Source: Ruegeria arenilitoris
GTDB lineage: Bacteria > Pseudomonadota > Alphaproteobacteria > Rhodobacterales > Rhodobacteraceae
Direction: 5' to 3'
NCBI RefSeq assembly: GCF_013030985.1
Contig: NZ_WPYP01000012.1
Location: 1-64,000, forward strand
Length of the DNA stretch: 64,000 nt
Position numbers and translations under genes: made by a program. The notes below the pieces were generated by a model. The model saw only the letters and a list, made by a program, of their open reading frames with translations, was not told where the DNA came from and ran no database searches. Shown piece after piece: positions 45,324 through 55,972 of the stretch; the first letter of the stretch is position 1; every line of letters starts with the position of its first letter.

Positions 45324-46811
45324 ATGTCGAAGTTCAAATTTCCCACCGCATTCACCATCCTGTTCATCCTGATAGCCGTTGTGGCCGCCCTCACTTGGGT
45401 AATCCCAGCCGGTGAATACGAGCGCCAGATGAACGAAGCGCTTGGCAGCGAGGCACCGGTTCCCGGCACTTATCACGAAGTTGACGCAAACCCGCAGGGG
45501 ATCACCTCGGTCATCCTGGCCCCTATCGCAGGGATGTATGACCCGAGCCTTCTGGGCAGTTCGTCCAGTGCCGCAATTGATGTGGCGTTCTTCGTTCTGA
45601 TTATTGGCGGCTTCCTCATGGTTGTGACAAGAACGGGCGCAATCGACGCCGGAATCGGATGGCTGCTGCACCGGCTTGCGGGTCGGGAAATCCTGATGAT
45701 CCCGATCCTGATGACCGCCTTTGCCTTCGGCGGAACAAGTTACGGCATGGCCGAAGAGTCGCTGGCGTTTTACGCGCTGATCATTCCGGTGTTCATCCGG
45801 GCGGGATACGATTCACTGACCGGAGTCGCCGTGATCATGCTGGGCGCAGGCATCGGCACGCTGGGGTCGACCTTCAACGCATTTGCAACTGTTGTGGCCT
45901 CACAAGGGGCCGGGATTCCGTTCACTAACGGGATCGTGCTGCGGTTCATCATTTTGGCCCTTTGCCTAGGGGCCGGGATCGCGTTTGTCATGCGCTACGC
46001 GTCGCGGGTCAAGGCCGATCCCTCGCGGTCCGTTGTTGCGGATCAGGCCGAGTCGAACCGCGCCCATTTCCTTAGTGGGTCCCAGGACGACGACACCTTC
46101 CCCGAGATGACCCGCATCCGGTCGGTCATCCTGATGCTGTTCGGCCTGACATTTGCCATCATGATCTACGGCGTGGTCGCGCTGGGGTGGTGGATGGCCG
46201 AGATGTCGGGCCTGTTTCTGGTCATGGCGATCATCGTCTGGTGGGTCGGCAAGCTGGACGAAGGATCGCGCATGGATGAGGCGACCTTTGTCGACACCTT
46301 CGTTGATGGCGCCCGCGACCTGCTGGCCGTCGCGCTGATCATCGGTGTGGCCCGCGGCGTCGTCGTCATCATGGATGCGGGCAAGATCACCGACACGATC
46401 CTGGCCTGCGCCGAGGGGTTAGTCGCCGAGCTCAGCGAGTTTGCCTTTATCAACGCCATGTTTGGCATTCAGATCCTGATGTCGTTCCTAGTCCCCTCGT
46501 CCTCGGGGCTGGCGACGCTGTCGATGCCGATCATGGCACCGCTGGCCGATTTTGCGGGCGTCGGGCGCGATTTGGTCGTAACGGCATACCAGTCGGCAAA
46601 CGGATGGGTGAACCTGTTCAACCCGACCTTCGCGGTGGTGATGGGTGGGTTGGCGATTGGGCGCGTGTCCTATGACCGCTGGCTGCGCTTCGTGTTCCCA
46701 CTGCTGCTCATTCTGGCCGTCATCATCTGTGCGGCGCTGACGGTTGGCGCGATGGTGGACCCGGGCATAGACGGGCCCGCGACTGAGACTTCGGAAAACA
46801 CAGCGAACTGA
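45324..46811 (+). CDS. YfcC/ArcD-type transporter, probable arginine/ornithine exchange
   Basis: A 495-residue membrane protein of the YfcC family with about twelve hydrophobic segments (for example FTILFILIAVVAALTWVIPAGEY at the N terminus and the conserved loop SFLVPSSSGLATLSMPIMAPL near residue 390). Relatives occur in arginine deiminase operons as basic amino acid antiporters. Here it is the first gene of such an operon, ten bases before a second transporter, so arginine uptake or ornithine exchange is a reasonable inference. Confidence 0.8.
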   Translation: MSKFKFPTAFTILFILIAVVAALTWVIPAGEYERQMNEALGSEAPVPGTYHEVDANPQGITSVILAPIAGMYDPSLLGSSSSAAIDVAFFVLIIGGFLMVVTRTGAIDAGIGWLLHRLAGREILMIPILMTAFAFGGTSYGMAEESLAFYALIIPVFIRAGYDSLTGVAVIMLGAGIGTLGSTFNAFATVVASQGAGIPFTNGIVLRFIILALCLGAGIAFVMRYASRVKADPSRSVVADQAESNRAHFLSGSQDDDTFPEMTRIRSVILMLFGLTFAIMIYGVVALGWWMAEMSGLFLVMAIIVWWVGKLDEGSRMDEATFVDTFVDGARDLLAVALIIGVARGVVVIMDAGKITDTILACAEGLVAELSEFAFINAMFGIQILMSFLVPSSSGLATLSMPIMAPLADFAGVGRDLVVTAYQSANGWVNLFNPTFAVVMGGLAIGRVSYDRWLRFVFPLLLILAVIICAALTVGAMVDPGIDGPATETSENTAN

Positions 46812-46820
46812 GGTTTCGCC

Positions 46821-48194
46821 ATGACCGATCAAACCTCAGCCCAGACGACATCCGGTGCCCTCGGGCTGACCGCATGTATCGCTCTGGTCGTGGGGAACAT
46901 GATCGGGTCCGGAGTGTTTCTGCTACCGGCCTCGCTGGCGCCGCTTGGCCCGATTGCGATCGGTGGATGGGTCCTGACTTCGGCGGGCGCGCTTGTGCTG
47001 GCGATCATTTTCGGGCGGCTGTCCCGGGTCGTCTCGAAGCCCGGCGGGCCTTATGCCTATTCGCAGGAAGCCTTCGGGGATTTTGCCGGGTTCATCATAG
47101 CATGGGGGTATTGGATCGCGCTCTGGACCGGGAACGCGGCAGTCGCCGTTGCGCTAGTGGGGTATCTGGGGTTTCTGTTCCCGATCATCGTCGAGGTTCC
47201 GATGTACGGGCTGGCCACTGCGCTGGTTGCGATCTGGTCCCTGACGCTGATCAACATTCGCGGTGTCGAAGGTGCCGGCGCGGTGCAGGTCGTGACCACA
47301 GTCCTGAAGCTGGCACCCTTGCTTCTGATCGGCATGCTGGGCATCTTTTGGATCGAGCCCGCGAACTACATCCCGATCAACCACAGTGGAACAACCGCGT
47401 TTTCGGCAATCTCGGCGGCGGCGGCGTTAACGCTCTGGGCCTATCTGGGTCTGGAATCCGCAACCGTGCCCTCGGGTGATGTGATCGAGCCCGAAAAGAC
47501 CATCCCAAGGGCCACGGTCATCGGCGTCCTCATCACAGCCGCGGTCTATATCTCGGTCACCGCTGTTTCGATGGGGGTTCTCCCTCCGCATCGCCTCGCG
47601 GCATCGGCCGCGCCTCTGGCAGCGGTCGCTGAGGTCATGTTCGGCCCGTTCGGGGCAATTCTCATTGCCAGCGGCGCGGTGATCTCGACATTCGGTACGC
47701 TCAACGGGTTCACATTGCTTAGCGGCCAGGTCCCTTATGGCGCCGCGCTGGATCGTGTCTTCCCCGCCACGTTTGCGCAGAGATCAAAGTTCGGAACGCC
47801 GGCAAACGCGCTGATCCTGTCGAACGTGCTGGCCTCGGTTCTGATCATTCTGAATTACGCCCAGGGGCTCGTCGCGGCCTTCAATTTCGTCATCCTGCTG
47901 GCGGTGGTGGCAAGCCTTCTTCCCTATGCCATCTGTTCCGTTGCCGAGATCATGATCCGCCTGAAAGGCGGAGAGCTGCTGCGCGGCCCCGAACTGGCAA
48001 AGGTGGTCGTACTTGGCGCCATCGGGTTCATCTATTCCGTCTGGGCCTTCATCGGGTCAGGGGCCGAAACCGTCCTGATCGGCACAGTCCTGTTGCTGGC
48101 CGGTGTGCCGATCCATGTCTGGGTTCGCTGGAACCAGGCCAGAGAAGCGGAAGACATTCAGAAAACTGATGCCTCGAAAGGAGAGTTGCCATGA
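46821..48194 (+). CDS. APC-superfamily amino acid permease/antiporter
   Basis: A 457-residue permease with twelve predicted membrane helices. The first contains the unwound substrate motif [19 protein letters not shown] near residue 25, as in the AdiC/CadB basic amino acid antiporter branch. GAGG stands seven bases before the ATG, and its stop overlaps the arginine deiminase start by four bases. It probably imports arginine and exports ornithine or citrulline. Having both this and the YfcC carrier in one operon is notable. Confidence 0.85.
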   Translation: MTDQTSAQTTSGALGLTACIALVVGNMIGSGVFLLPASLAPLGPIAIGGWVLTSAGALVLAIIFGRLSRVVSKPGGPYAYSQEAFGDFAGFIIAWGYWIALWTGNAAVAVALVGYLGFLFPIIVEVPMYGLATALVAIWSLTLINIRGVEGAGAVQVVTTVLKLAPLLLIGMLGIFWIEPANYIPINHSGTTAFSAISAAAALTLWAYLGLESATVPSGDVIEPEKTIPRATVIGVLITAAVYISVTAVSMGVLPPHRLAASAAPLAAVAEVMFGPFGAILIASGAVISTFGTLNGFTLLSGQVPYGAALDRVFPATFAQRSKFGTPANALILSNVLASVLIILNYAQGLVAAFNFVILLAVVASLLPYAICSVAEIMIRLKGGELLRGPELAKVVVLGAIGFIYSVWAFIGSGAETVLIGTVLLLAGVPIHVWVRWNQAREAEDIQKTDASKGELP

Positions 48195-49417
48195 AATTCG
48201 GCGTTCATTCCGAGATCGGAAAGCTCAACAAGGTGATCGTGTCGCGCCCCTCGCTGGCGCATGACCGCCTGACACCGCGAAATTGCGAAGAGCTTTTGTT
48301 CGATGACGTCATCTGGGTTGAACAAGCCCGCAAGGACCACGCCGAATTCTGCTCGCTGATGCGCGAACGCGGGGTTGAGGTGTATGACATTCAGGACCTG
48401 CTGGCCGAGGCGATTGCTTCGGACCCGGCAGCGCGCGCCTTCCTGCTGGACCGTCTGATCACACCGAACATGGTCGGGCTTGGCTTTTCGGTCGAAATGC
48501 GGGCCTGGCTGGATGAAATGGACGCCAAATTGCTGGCACGACACATGCTGGGCGGGATCATCTTTGCGGACCTGCCCAAAGGTATGATCGACGAACAGTT
48601 CGGCGATCTGGTGACGCTGGGGGATTTCATCCTGCCCGCCATCCCCAATGCGCAATTCCAGCGCGACCCGTCCTGCTGGATCTTCAACGGCGTCACGACG
48701 AACCCGATGTATTGGCCCGCACGCAAGCCGGAAACCCTGATCATGCGGACGGTCTACCGGCACCACAAGATGTTCAAGGACGCCGAGTTCGAATTCTGGT
48801 GGGGCGATAGTGACGGCGATTTCGGGCTGGCTTCGGTTGAAGGCGGCGATGTGCAGCCGGTCGGCAACGGCACCGTCTTTTTCGGCATGGGTGAGCGTAC
48901 AACCCGGCAGGCCGTGGCTCAGGTGGCCGAAGCCTTGTTCCGCAGAGGCGGGGCCCAGCGTATTGTGGCCTGCGCAATGCCCAAAAGTCGCGCGGCGATG
49001 CATCTGGATACGGTTTTTACCTGTCTCGACCACGACAAGGTAACCGCCTTCAAAGAGGTTGCTGATCAGATCACCTGTATCTCGATCCGCCCCGGAGATC
49101 GCGGAGAATTGGATATCCGAGTGGAAAAAGAGCACCTTTTCGATGTCTACAAAGAGTCTCTGGGGCTGAACTCGCTGCAAGTCATTTCGACAGGCGGCAA
49201 TGAGTTCCAAGCCGAGCGCGAGCAATGGGACGATGGCAACAACGTCGTCGCCCTGTCACCCGGTGTGGTCGTTGGCTATGCGCGCAACACTTTCACGAAC
49301 GGCAAGATGCGCGATGCCGGGATCGAGGTGATCGAAATCTCGGGACAAGAATTGGGGCGTGGCCGCGGTGGCGGTCACTGCATGACCTGCCCGATCGACC
49401 GCGACCCCGCCTATTGA
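48191..49417 (+). CDS. arcA: Arginine deiminase
   Basis: A 408-residue enzyme converting arginine to citrulline and ammonia. Family residues are visible: [11 protein letters not shown] near residue 157 (catalytic aspartate region), [11 protein letters not shown] near residue 275 (active-site histidine and aspartate) and the C-terminal [14 protein letters not shown], where the second cysteine is the nucleophile. The start overlaps the permease stop, and arcB follows after 57 bases. The catalytic set appears complete. Confidence 0.94.
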   Translation: MKFGVHSEIGKLNKVIVSRPSLAHDRLTPRNCEELLFDDVIWVEQARKDHAEFCSLMRERGVEVYDIQDLLAEAIASDPAARAFLLDRLITPNMVGLGFSVEMRAWLDEMDAKLLARHMLGGIIFADLPKGMIDEQFGDLVTLGDFILPAIPNAQFQRDPSCWIFNGVTTNPMYWPARKPETLIMRTVYRHHKMFKDAEFEFWWGDSDGDFGLASVEGGDVQPVGNGTVFFGMGERTTRQAVAQVAEALFRRGGAQRIVACAMPKSRAAMHLDTVFTCLDHDKVTAFKEVADQITCISIRPGDRGELDIRVEKEHLFDVYKESLGLNSLQVISTGGNEFQAEREQWDDGNNVVALSPGVVVGYARNTFTNGKMRDAGIEVIEISGQELGRGRGGGHCMTCPIDRDPAY

Positions 49418-49474
49418 ATTCATGACAGGCGCAACCCCCTGCGCCCAAAGACATTTTGTCAGGGAGAAACAAAA

Positions 49475-50473
49475 ATGGCATTCAATCTCAAAGGCCGCAG
49501 CTATCTGAAGATCGCCGATTTCAGCCAGCGCGAAATGCTGTACCTGCTGGATCTGGCCCGCGACCTGAAGCGTGCGAAATATACGCGCGCCGAGCAACAA
49601 TCGTTGAAGGGCAAGAACATCTGCCTGATCTTCGAGAAAACCTCGACCCGGACCCGCTGTGCATTCGAAGTGGCAGCCTATGATCAGGGGGCAAACATCA
49701 CCTATCTTGACCCATCGGGTTCGCAGATCGGTCACAAGGAATCCATGAAGGACACCGCCCGCGTTCTGGGTCGCATGTTTGACGGGATCGAATTCCGCGG
49801 CGCCGGTCAGGACATGGTCGAGACGTTGTCGGACTATGCCGGGGTTCCGGTCTATAACGGTCTGACCGACGACTGGCACCCGACCCAGATGCTGGCCGAC
49901 ATGCTGACCATGGTCGAACACGCCGACAAGCCGCGCCGGGACATCGTTTATGCCTATTCCGGCGATTGCCGGTCGAACATGGGCAACTCGCTGTTGATGC
50001 TGGGCGCGATCATGGGTTGCGATGTGCGCATGATCTCACCCAAGGAAACGCAACCCCATGACGATGTGCGCGAACTGGCGATGGAACGCGCCGCAAAGTC
50101 AGGTGCGCGGTTGACGATCACCGACGACACCTCGGCCGTCGAAGGGGCGGATTTCATCCATACCGATGTCTGGGTCTCGATGGGTGAACCCAAAGAGGTC
50201 TGGGCCGAGCGGATCAAGCTGCTGAGCCCCTATCAGGTCAACATGGATATGATGAAGAAAACCGGCAATCCAGCCGTCAAGTTCATGCACTGCCTGCCCG
50301 CCTTCCACAATCTGGAGACCAAGGTCGGTCAGGACATTCACGAACAGTTCGGCATCACCGAGATGGAGGTGACCGAGGAAGTGTTCGAAAGCGATATGAA
50401 TATCGCGTTTGAGCAGGCCGAAAACCGAATGCACACCATCAAGGCGATCCTCGTCGCCACGCTGGGGGCCTGA
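49475..50473 (+). CDS. arcB: Ornithine carbamoyltransferase (catabolic, arginine deiminase pathway)
   Basis: A 332-residue transcarbamylase. The carbamoyl phosphate site [13 protein letters not shown] is near residue 52, the second motif [12 protein letters not shown] is near residue 132, and the ornithine-site loop HCLPAFHN is near residue 272. In this pathway it splits citrulline to ornithine and carbamoyl phosphate. It is placed between arcA and arcC, which argues for the catabolic role. AGGGAG stands eight bases before the ATG. Confidence 0.94.
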   Translation: MAFNLKGRSYLKIADFSQREMLYLLDLARDLKRAKYTRAEQQSLKGKNICLIFEKTSTRTRCAFEVAAYDQGANITYLDPSGSQIGHKESMKDTARVLGRMFDGIEFRGAGQDMVETLSDYAGVPVYNGLTDDWHPTQMLADMLTMVEHADKPRRDIVYAYSGDCRSNMGNSLLMLGAIMGCDVRMISPKETQPHDDVRELAMERAAKSGARLTITDDTSAVEGADFIHTDVWVSMGEPKEVWAERIKLLSPYQVNMDMMKKTGNPAVKFMHCLPAFHNLETKVGQDIHEQFGITEMEVTEEVFESDMNIAFEQAENRMHTIKAILVATLGA

Positions 50474-50476
50474 TCC

Positions 50477-51415
50477 ATGGGACGCGTTGTTGTAGCTCTC
50501 GGCGGCAACGCGCTTCTCAAACGGGGTGAGGAGATGACCGCGGACAATCAACGCAGAAACGCCAGGATTGCCGCCAAAGCCCTCGCCCCGCTCTGCGAAG
50601 CGCATGAGACCGTCATTACCCACGGGAACGGTCCCCAGGTCGGAATGCTGGCCCTGCAAGAGATCTTGTACACCGATGTCGAAGAATATCCCTTGGACGT
50701 CCTAGTCGGCGAGACGATGGGCATGATCGGTTACATGATCGAGCAGGAACTCGGGAATATCCTGCCTTTCGAGCATCACATTGCGACCCTACTGACAATG
50801 ATTGAGGTCGACCCAAACGATCCCGCCTTCGACAATCCGACCAAGTTCATCGGTCAGGTCTATTCCGAAGCCGAAGCCAAAAAGGAAGCGACTGAGAAAG
50901 GCTGGACGGTGAAACCGGACGGAGAATATTGGCGCCGTGTCGTGCCCTCGCCCCGTCCAAAGCGCATCTTTCAGGTCGAGCCGATCCGCTGGATCCTGGA
51001 AAAGGGCGCAACGGTCATTGCCGCCGGGGGCGGTGGTATCCCGACGATGTATGACAAGGATGCCGACCGGAAACTGGTGGGGGTCGAGGCCGTCATCGAC
51101 AAGGATTTTGCATCCTGCCTGTTGGCCCAGAACCTTGGTGCAGACGTCTTAGTCATCGCAACGGATGCCGAGGCCGTATTCCTGAACTGGGGTTCGCCCG
51201 ACCAGAAAGCTATCCGGTCAATCACGCCGGACGCGCTGGATGCATACGATTTCCCAGCTGGTTCAATGGGCCCGAAAGTACAAGCCGCGCAGGATTTCGT
51301 GCGAGAGACCGGTGGCCGCGCCATCATTTGCGCTCTGGCCGATGTCCCCGCCGCGGTTCGAGGGGAAAAGGGCACCACCATTTCATTGGACGCCGGAGAC
51401 ACGCTCTTCCAATAA
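50477..51415 (+). CDS. arcC: Carbamate kinase
   Basis: A 312-residue amino acid kinase-fold enzyme that makes ATP and carbamate from carbamoyl phosphate and ADP. The N terminus [16 protein letters not shown], the [12 protein letters not shown] loop near residue 52 and [10 protein letters not shown] near residue 155 are characteristic. It starts three bases after the arcB stop, completing arcABC. The operon can yield ATP from arginine when respiration is limited. No intrinsic terminator is visible after it. Confidence 0.94.
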   Translation: MGRVVVALGGNALLKRGEEMTADNQRRNARIAAKALAPLCEAHETVITHGNGPQVGMLALQEILYTDVEEYPLDVLVGETMGMIGYMIEQELGNILPFEHHIATLLTMIEVDPNDPAFDNPTKFIGQVYSEAEAKKEATEKGWTVKPDGEYWRRVVPSPRPKRIFQVEPIRWILEKGATVIAAGGGGIPTMYDKDADRKLVGVEAVIDKDFASCLLAQNLGADVLVIATDAEAVFLNWGSPDQKAIRSITPDALDAYDFPAGSMGPKVQAAQDFVRETGGRAIICALADVPAAVRGEKGTTISLDAGDTLFQ

Positions 51416-51944
51416 GGAGGCGGGCAACCGGACTTCATCTGCAGGGCCTGAAAATGGGCGGCCTCACCGCGGTGTGTGCGGTGACTGTGCCGTCGCTGAC
51501 AAACCAGTCATGGGATTCACAGGATGTTTCGGCCGTAAACGATAGCGATAGGGGAGTTGTCAGGGTCAGCCTCACGCTGCTCGACCGATGCGGTTGCCAA
51601 CTGGTTCAATGTGGCGGCGACCGTGTGCTGGCAGTTGTGCCCCTCATGCGTCAGCGAGATCGAGCGTTGCGCCCGGTGAAACCTGCTAACGCCCAGATAT
51701 TTCTCAAGCGAGCAATTCTGCCGACTGACCTAGGTGCCGGGTGGCAACTATTTTCGGTAACAGCGTATGTCCGGCACCTTTTGGCTTTAGGTTTTCTGAT
51801 GCAAAGGGCGCCAACGCCAGTTGTTCTCAATCATGGTTGGATTAGGTCTCAGGGCCGCGGACGCCAAAGCCCTCACAGCCCTGCCGATTTTGTAGTCATC
51901 CAGTCCGCGGGCAGAGCCTGGGAACCCAAGACCTGTACTTTTGG
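51416..51944. other. 529-base region with no supportable intact gene
   Basis: The overlapping frames here have no recognisable domain. On the minus strand a stretch ending near 51530 reads like protein (for example RSISLTHEGHNCQHTVAATL) but is cut by stops upstream and has no start, so it may be a gene remnant. Nothing else is visible. Confidence 0.35.
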
Positions 51945-53585
51945 TCAGGAAATCCCGACGGTTCTGCAATAGCACGAAACCTTCACCGGAACCTCCGAGC
52001 GCGCGGCGGCGATTTCGAAACTGCGCCGGATGTGAGGCAGTTCCTGTGTCTCGTCCCGCCGTTCCAGACATTCCATCAATCCACGCAGACTCCAGACATT
52101 GCCCGGGTGCTGACAGGCGCGGCTGAGGGTTTTGTCCAGTCCCAGATCGGCCCGGTATACGCGTTCAGCCTCTTCCAGCTGGTCCTGCTCCATCAACAAG
52201 GCCCCAAGCGCGTGGCGTGTGGGCTGCATCCATCCCCAAGGCTCGTCATATTCGAGGGTGTCGTCCAAATGGATCGCCTCGCGCAGATGCGAAAAGGCCT
52301 GTTCGTAGTTTCCTTTGTGGTATTCAAGCTCACCCAGCATCATATTCTCGGCGATCTTCAACACATCCGATGCCAGGTTGTTTACCACGCGCCGCGACTC
52401 TGGCACCTGTGCAAGCGCTTCATAGAACAGTGCTTTTTCAGCCTCGGCCTCGTCAATGCGGCGCAGGTTGGCCAGCGCGATGGTCCGTGCATATCGCAGC
52501 GTCGCAATAGAGTAGCTGTAGATTTCCGGCTTGTCCGGCAGAGGCTCGGCCAGAATATCCTGCCACATGCCAAAGCGGATCTGTACATGCTGTTTGATCG
52601 ACAGAAAGCACTCCAGAAAATCGCCAAGTTCAATGATGACGCTTTCGGGAATGGATCGAACCATTTCCTCGGCCGTGTTCAGGGCGACGGACCGTTGCCC
52701 CTGAAACATCGCACCGTAGATTTTGAAGTGATAGTCGTGCATCCGATAGAAGGTGTAAAAGTTGTTTCCACCGCGATACGCATAGTATCTGGCGTTCGCC
52801 TCGGAGGCTTTCTGGTTGCGTTCAACGACCATCTGGTAATTACCGCACAGCACATCGACATGGGTCGGCATATGCCACAGATGGCCTGAATCGGGGATCA
52901 ACCCGCCAAGCGCATCGCCATGACGCAAAGCGCGCTCGGGGAAAGGCGACATTTCCAGCGTGTGGATGTACAGGTGCAGCAGACCGGCATGGCTCCATGC
53001 GCTTGGGTCGGTCTCAAAGACGTGGTCCATCGCGGCAACGATTTCCAGAGTGTCCGCACCTTCCGCGGGTTCACCGGTCTGCAAGTCCCACAATTGCCAT
53101 GGCGTCCGATTCATCAGCGCCTCGACATACAGTGTGCATATATCCAGATTGCCGGGGTTGGCCTTGTAGATGTCCCGCATCGCCGTACCGAAGGCATCGT
53201 TGAAGGGGCCGAACTCTTCCACATCGGCAGAGGTCGGGTAGCGCGTGAACAAAGCCTCGATCAACGCGGCCTCAAGCGGTGTGACATCGGACTTCAGCGC
53301 ATCCGCTGCCTGCAGGGAGGAATGCGCCGTCTCAAGGATCTCTGCCCGTTCCTCGGAGCTGTAGGTGAACCACCAGCGGTTGTAATTCGGCCCGATTGCA
53401 TAAGCGATCCCCCAATGGGCCATGGCGCAGCTGGGGTCCTCTTTCAGGGCATTTTCAAAGCAGACGATAGCTTCTTCGTGATTGTAGCCATAAACCCAGG
53501 CAAGCCCACGATCGAACCACAATTGGGCCACCGGGAATTGCGTTGTGACCGGCCAGGAATAGTTTCCCAAATCAAAATATTGCAT
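51945..53585 (-). CDS. Tetratricopeptide-repeat protein of unknown function
   Basis: A 546-residue soluble protein with degenerate TPR pairs, clearest at the N terminus (LAWVYGYNHEEAIVCFENAL followed by AMAHWGIAYAIGPNYNRWWF) and again near residue 420-480. There is no signal peptide or membrane segment. The C terminus is cysteine-containing (VSCYCR), which I recall as usual for this family. I prefer the ATG at 53585, which has AGGG eight bases upstream, to the TTG at 53606. Function is unknown. Confidence 0.75.
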   Translation of the reverse strand: MQYFDLGNYSWPVTTQFPVAQLWFDRGLAWVYGYNHEEAIVCFENALKEDPSCAMAHWGIAYAIGPNYNRWWFTYSSEERAEILETAHSSLQAADALKSDVTPLEAALIEALFTRYPTSADVEEFGPFNDAFGTAMRDIYKANPGNLDICTLYVEALMNRTPWQLWDLQTGEPAEGADTLEIVAAMDHVFETDPSAWSHAGLLHLYIHTLEMSPFPERALRHGDALGGLIPDSGHLWHMPTHVDVLCGNYQMVVERNQKASEANARYYAYRGGNNFYTFYRMHDYHFKIYGAMFQGQRSVALNTAEEMVRSIPESVIIELGDFLECFLSIKQHVQIRFGMWQDILAEPLPDKPEIYSYSIATLRYARTIALANLRRIDEAEAEKALFYEALAQVPESRRVVNNLASDVLKIAENMMLGELEYHKGNYEQAFSHLREAIHLDDTLEYDEPWGWMQPTRHALGALLMEQDQLEEAERVYRADLGLDKTLSRACQHPGNVWSLRGLMECLERRDETQELPHIRRSFEIAAARSEVPVKVSCYCRTVGIS

Positions 53586-53627
53586 GTCTTCAACCCTTTC
53601 TGCCAATTGATCACTGGGCAGAGTGTT

Positions 53628-53801
53628 TCAGGCGTCCTTGTAGCCAAGCCCGGCGCCGAAATGCCGATATTGCACCAGGGCGACGGCTAGCCGGTTCATG
53701 ACCACCTGGGCAATGGACCGGATCTTTGGAACACGCTGCCCCAAACGGGTGGTGTCGCAATCCCATTGGAACAGCACAGGAAAAATATGTCCAATGCGCA
53801 T
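53628..53801 (-). CDS. Short 57-residue ORF, possible gene remnant
   Basis: An ATG-started minus-strand frame encodes 57 residues with protein-like composition (VPKIRSIAQVVMNRLAVALV and QYRHFGAGLGYKDA). It lies 42 bases upstream of the TPR gene on the same strand. A stop codon sits immediately before its ATG. I do not recognise it; it may be the C-terminal remnant of a larger protein or a true small gene. Confidence 0.35.
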   Translation of the reverse strand: MRIGHIFPVLFQWDCDTTRLGQRVPKIRSIAQVVMNRLAVALVQYRHFGAGLGYKDA

Positions 53802-54242
53802 TCAGATGGGCGCCTCATCCGCACCACAGGGGCGATGGTCCCACCGGTGAATACCTGCAGGAAAAATCACCGTAGGTATCGCGCATTGTTAACTGTGGCC
53901 ATGAGTACCGTCCAGCGTTTGACTTGGGCCCGGTCGGGGCCACCAGCGGGCTGCCGTCCTATGGCGGATCTTGCGGAGCGCAACACATCAGAAGACTGGA
54001 GCGCGTCCAAAGGGTAAACTACTATCAAAATCTGGCACTTAGATCGGCGGGACTTTCCCCATGGGCACCAGCTTGGACCTAAAATCCTCGGCCCTTTGGT
54101 AACCGCAAGATGTCATCCCGCAACAGTAACTACGCCTAGCGCTGCGATGTAATTTTCATTCAACATTTGAATACGAATGGACTCGGGTGCTGCGGGCGGT
54201 GTCGTTTCCCCTTGGGTTTGTGTCTTGGCAGTGGAGGCAAAA
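53802..54242. other. Intergenic region before the DUF3604 remnant
   Basis: These 441 bases show no supportable gene. The right end carries the GGAGG ribosome site of the DUF3604 gene. Confidence 0.4.
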
Positions 54243-55915
54243 ATGCGCCGAACACCTATGCTGAAAACCATCCTCGTTGTTCTTGCGGCGTCACCGGTTG
54301 CAGCTCAGGAAGCAATCCAGGTTCCGCCGGAAAGAGCCGGGTATTCGCCCTATCTGGATCAGGACTTCCCCAGTCAGGTTTTGTTCGGCGACACCCACCT
54401 GCACACGGCCTATTCGGCCGATGCCGGGCTTGCTCTAGCCACTTTTTCCCCCGACGATGCCTACCGGTTTTCCAAAGGTAAAGCCGTGACGTCCTCGTTG
54501 GAGGTGCCCGCCCGTCTGGCGCGGCCGCTGGACCGGCTAGCAGTAACGGATCACGCCGAGAATTTGGACCTTCCCGCCGCGCTGAACTCGGGCGATCCTG
54601 TGATGCAATCGAATGACTGGGGCCGTTCTATCAGCAAAGCCTTTGAGCCAAGAACGATGGACGCCGTTCTTGAAACTTATGGTATCTGGTTCAGCGAGGT
54701 GAACATACCCGGCGCAACGGACCCGATGGCCGAAACCTATTGGGCCAAAACCACCAAAGCTGCCAAGCGCCGCTATCAACCCGGCGTGTTTACTACCTTC
54801 ATCGGCTTCGAGTGGGCAAGCTCGCTCACCGGCAACAACCTGCACTGCAAGTCATTTTCCGCGACGGCAAGGACAAGACAGATCAAATCCTGCCCCTGTC
54901 ATCCTATGATACGGAAGATCCCGAAAAGCTCTGGGATTGGTTGCAGGCCTATGAGGACAAGACCGGCGGTCAGGTTCTGGCGCTGGCCCATAACGGCAAC
55001 CTGTCAAATGGTCTGATGTTCGATGACGTCACCTTGTCGGCTGAGCCACTGAGCGTGGACTACGCCGCCCGTCGCCAAAGGTGGGAGCCGATTTACGAGG
55101 TCACCCAGATGAAAGGCGACGGCGAAGCGCATCCATTTCTGTCACCTGAAGACGAGTTCGCGGATTTCGAAACCTGGGACAAGGGCAGCTTTGGAACGCA
55201 GCTCAAGACCCCCGACCTGCTGCCGCGCGAATACGCGCACGAAGCGTTGAAACGTGGTCTGGCCCATCAACGCGAACTGGGCGAAAACCCGTTCAAAATC
55301 GGCGTGGTGGGGTCAACCGACAGTCACACCGGCCTGTCGACATCCACCGAGGACAACTTTTTTGGAAAGGTTTCCGCGCTGGAGCCCACCAATGATCCCA
55401 TCCGCAAGGAAGAAGCAATTACCGGGGCGCTGACGCCGGACGATCCATCGGGCGACATCACGGCTGCTTACAGCTCGGCCTCGCGTCTGGCCGCCGTCTG
55501 GGCTCGCGAAAACACCCGCAAAGCGATCTGGGACGCGATGAACTGGCGCGAAGTCTATGCGACTACCGGCACCCGCCCGCGCGTACGTGTGTTTGCTGCC
55601 TATGACATAGCCTGCGCGGGCAATCGCGGCCCGGCAGCGGATCATCGCTGCGATGCTCCCGTCGGCAACACCGTCGATCCGGAAAACGCCACCTATACCA
55701 ATGCGACCGGCGCACCGGTGTTGGGCGCCTATTGGACGGACCCTGACTTCGACCCGGACCAGCACGCTTTCTCCTATCTGCGCGTGATCAAGGTTCCAAC
55801 GCCGCGCTGGACAGCCTACGATGCCAAGATTTTCGAGGTCTCGGTACCAGACGGCATTCCGGCTTAGGTGCAGGACCGCGACTACACATTACCAATCTGG
55901 TACACATCAAGTTAA
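54243..55915 (+). pseudogene. DUF3604 family gene, broken by frameshift, internal deletion and early stop
   Basis: The gene starts with a signal peptide (MLKTILVVLAASPVAAQ), then the DUF3604 core (FGDTHLHTAYSADAGL, the metal-site-like DTHLH motif; DRLAVTDHAENLDL). At 54846-54850 one base is missing: the first frame continues as nonsense to 55016, while the true frame resumes with VIFRDGKDKTDQILPLSSYD. Near 55600-55607 the sequence jumps from VRVFAA to YDIACAGNRG, skipping about 50 residues. TAG at 55865-55867 cuts the last 16 codons; beyond it the frame still reads DRDYTLPIWYTSS to TAA 55913-55915. Three independent lesions make it inactive. The family is of unknown function. Confidence 0.87.
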
Positions 55916-55972
55916 CCTGAGTGGGCAGGTGATTTGCATCTGCCCCAGCTGCCTTTCATTACGTGGTCCCGC

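Noticed and set aside
54843..54853. Programmed frameshift in the DUF3604 gene
   Set aside because: There is no slippery heptamer, and two further lesions lie downstream, so mutation is more likely.
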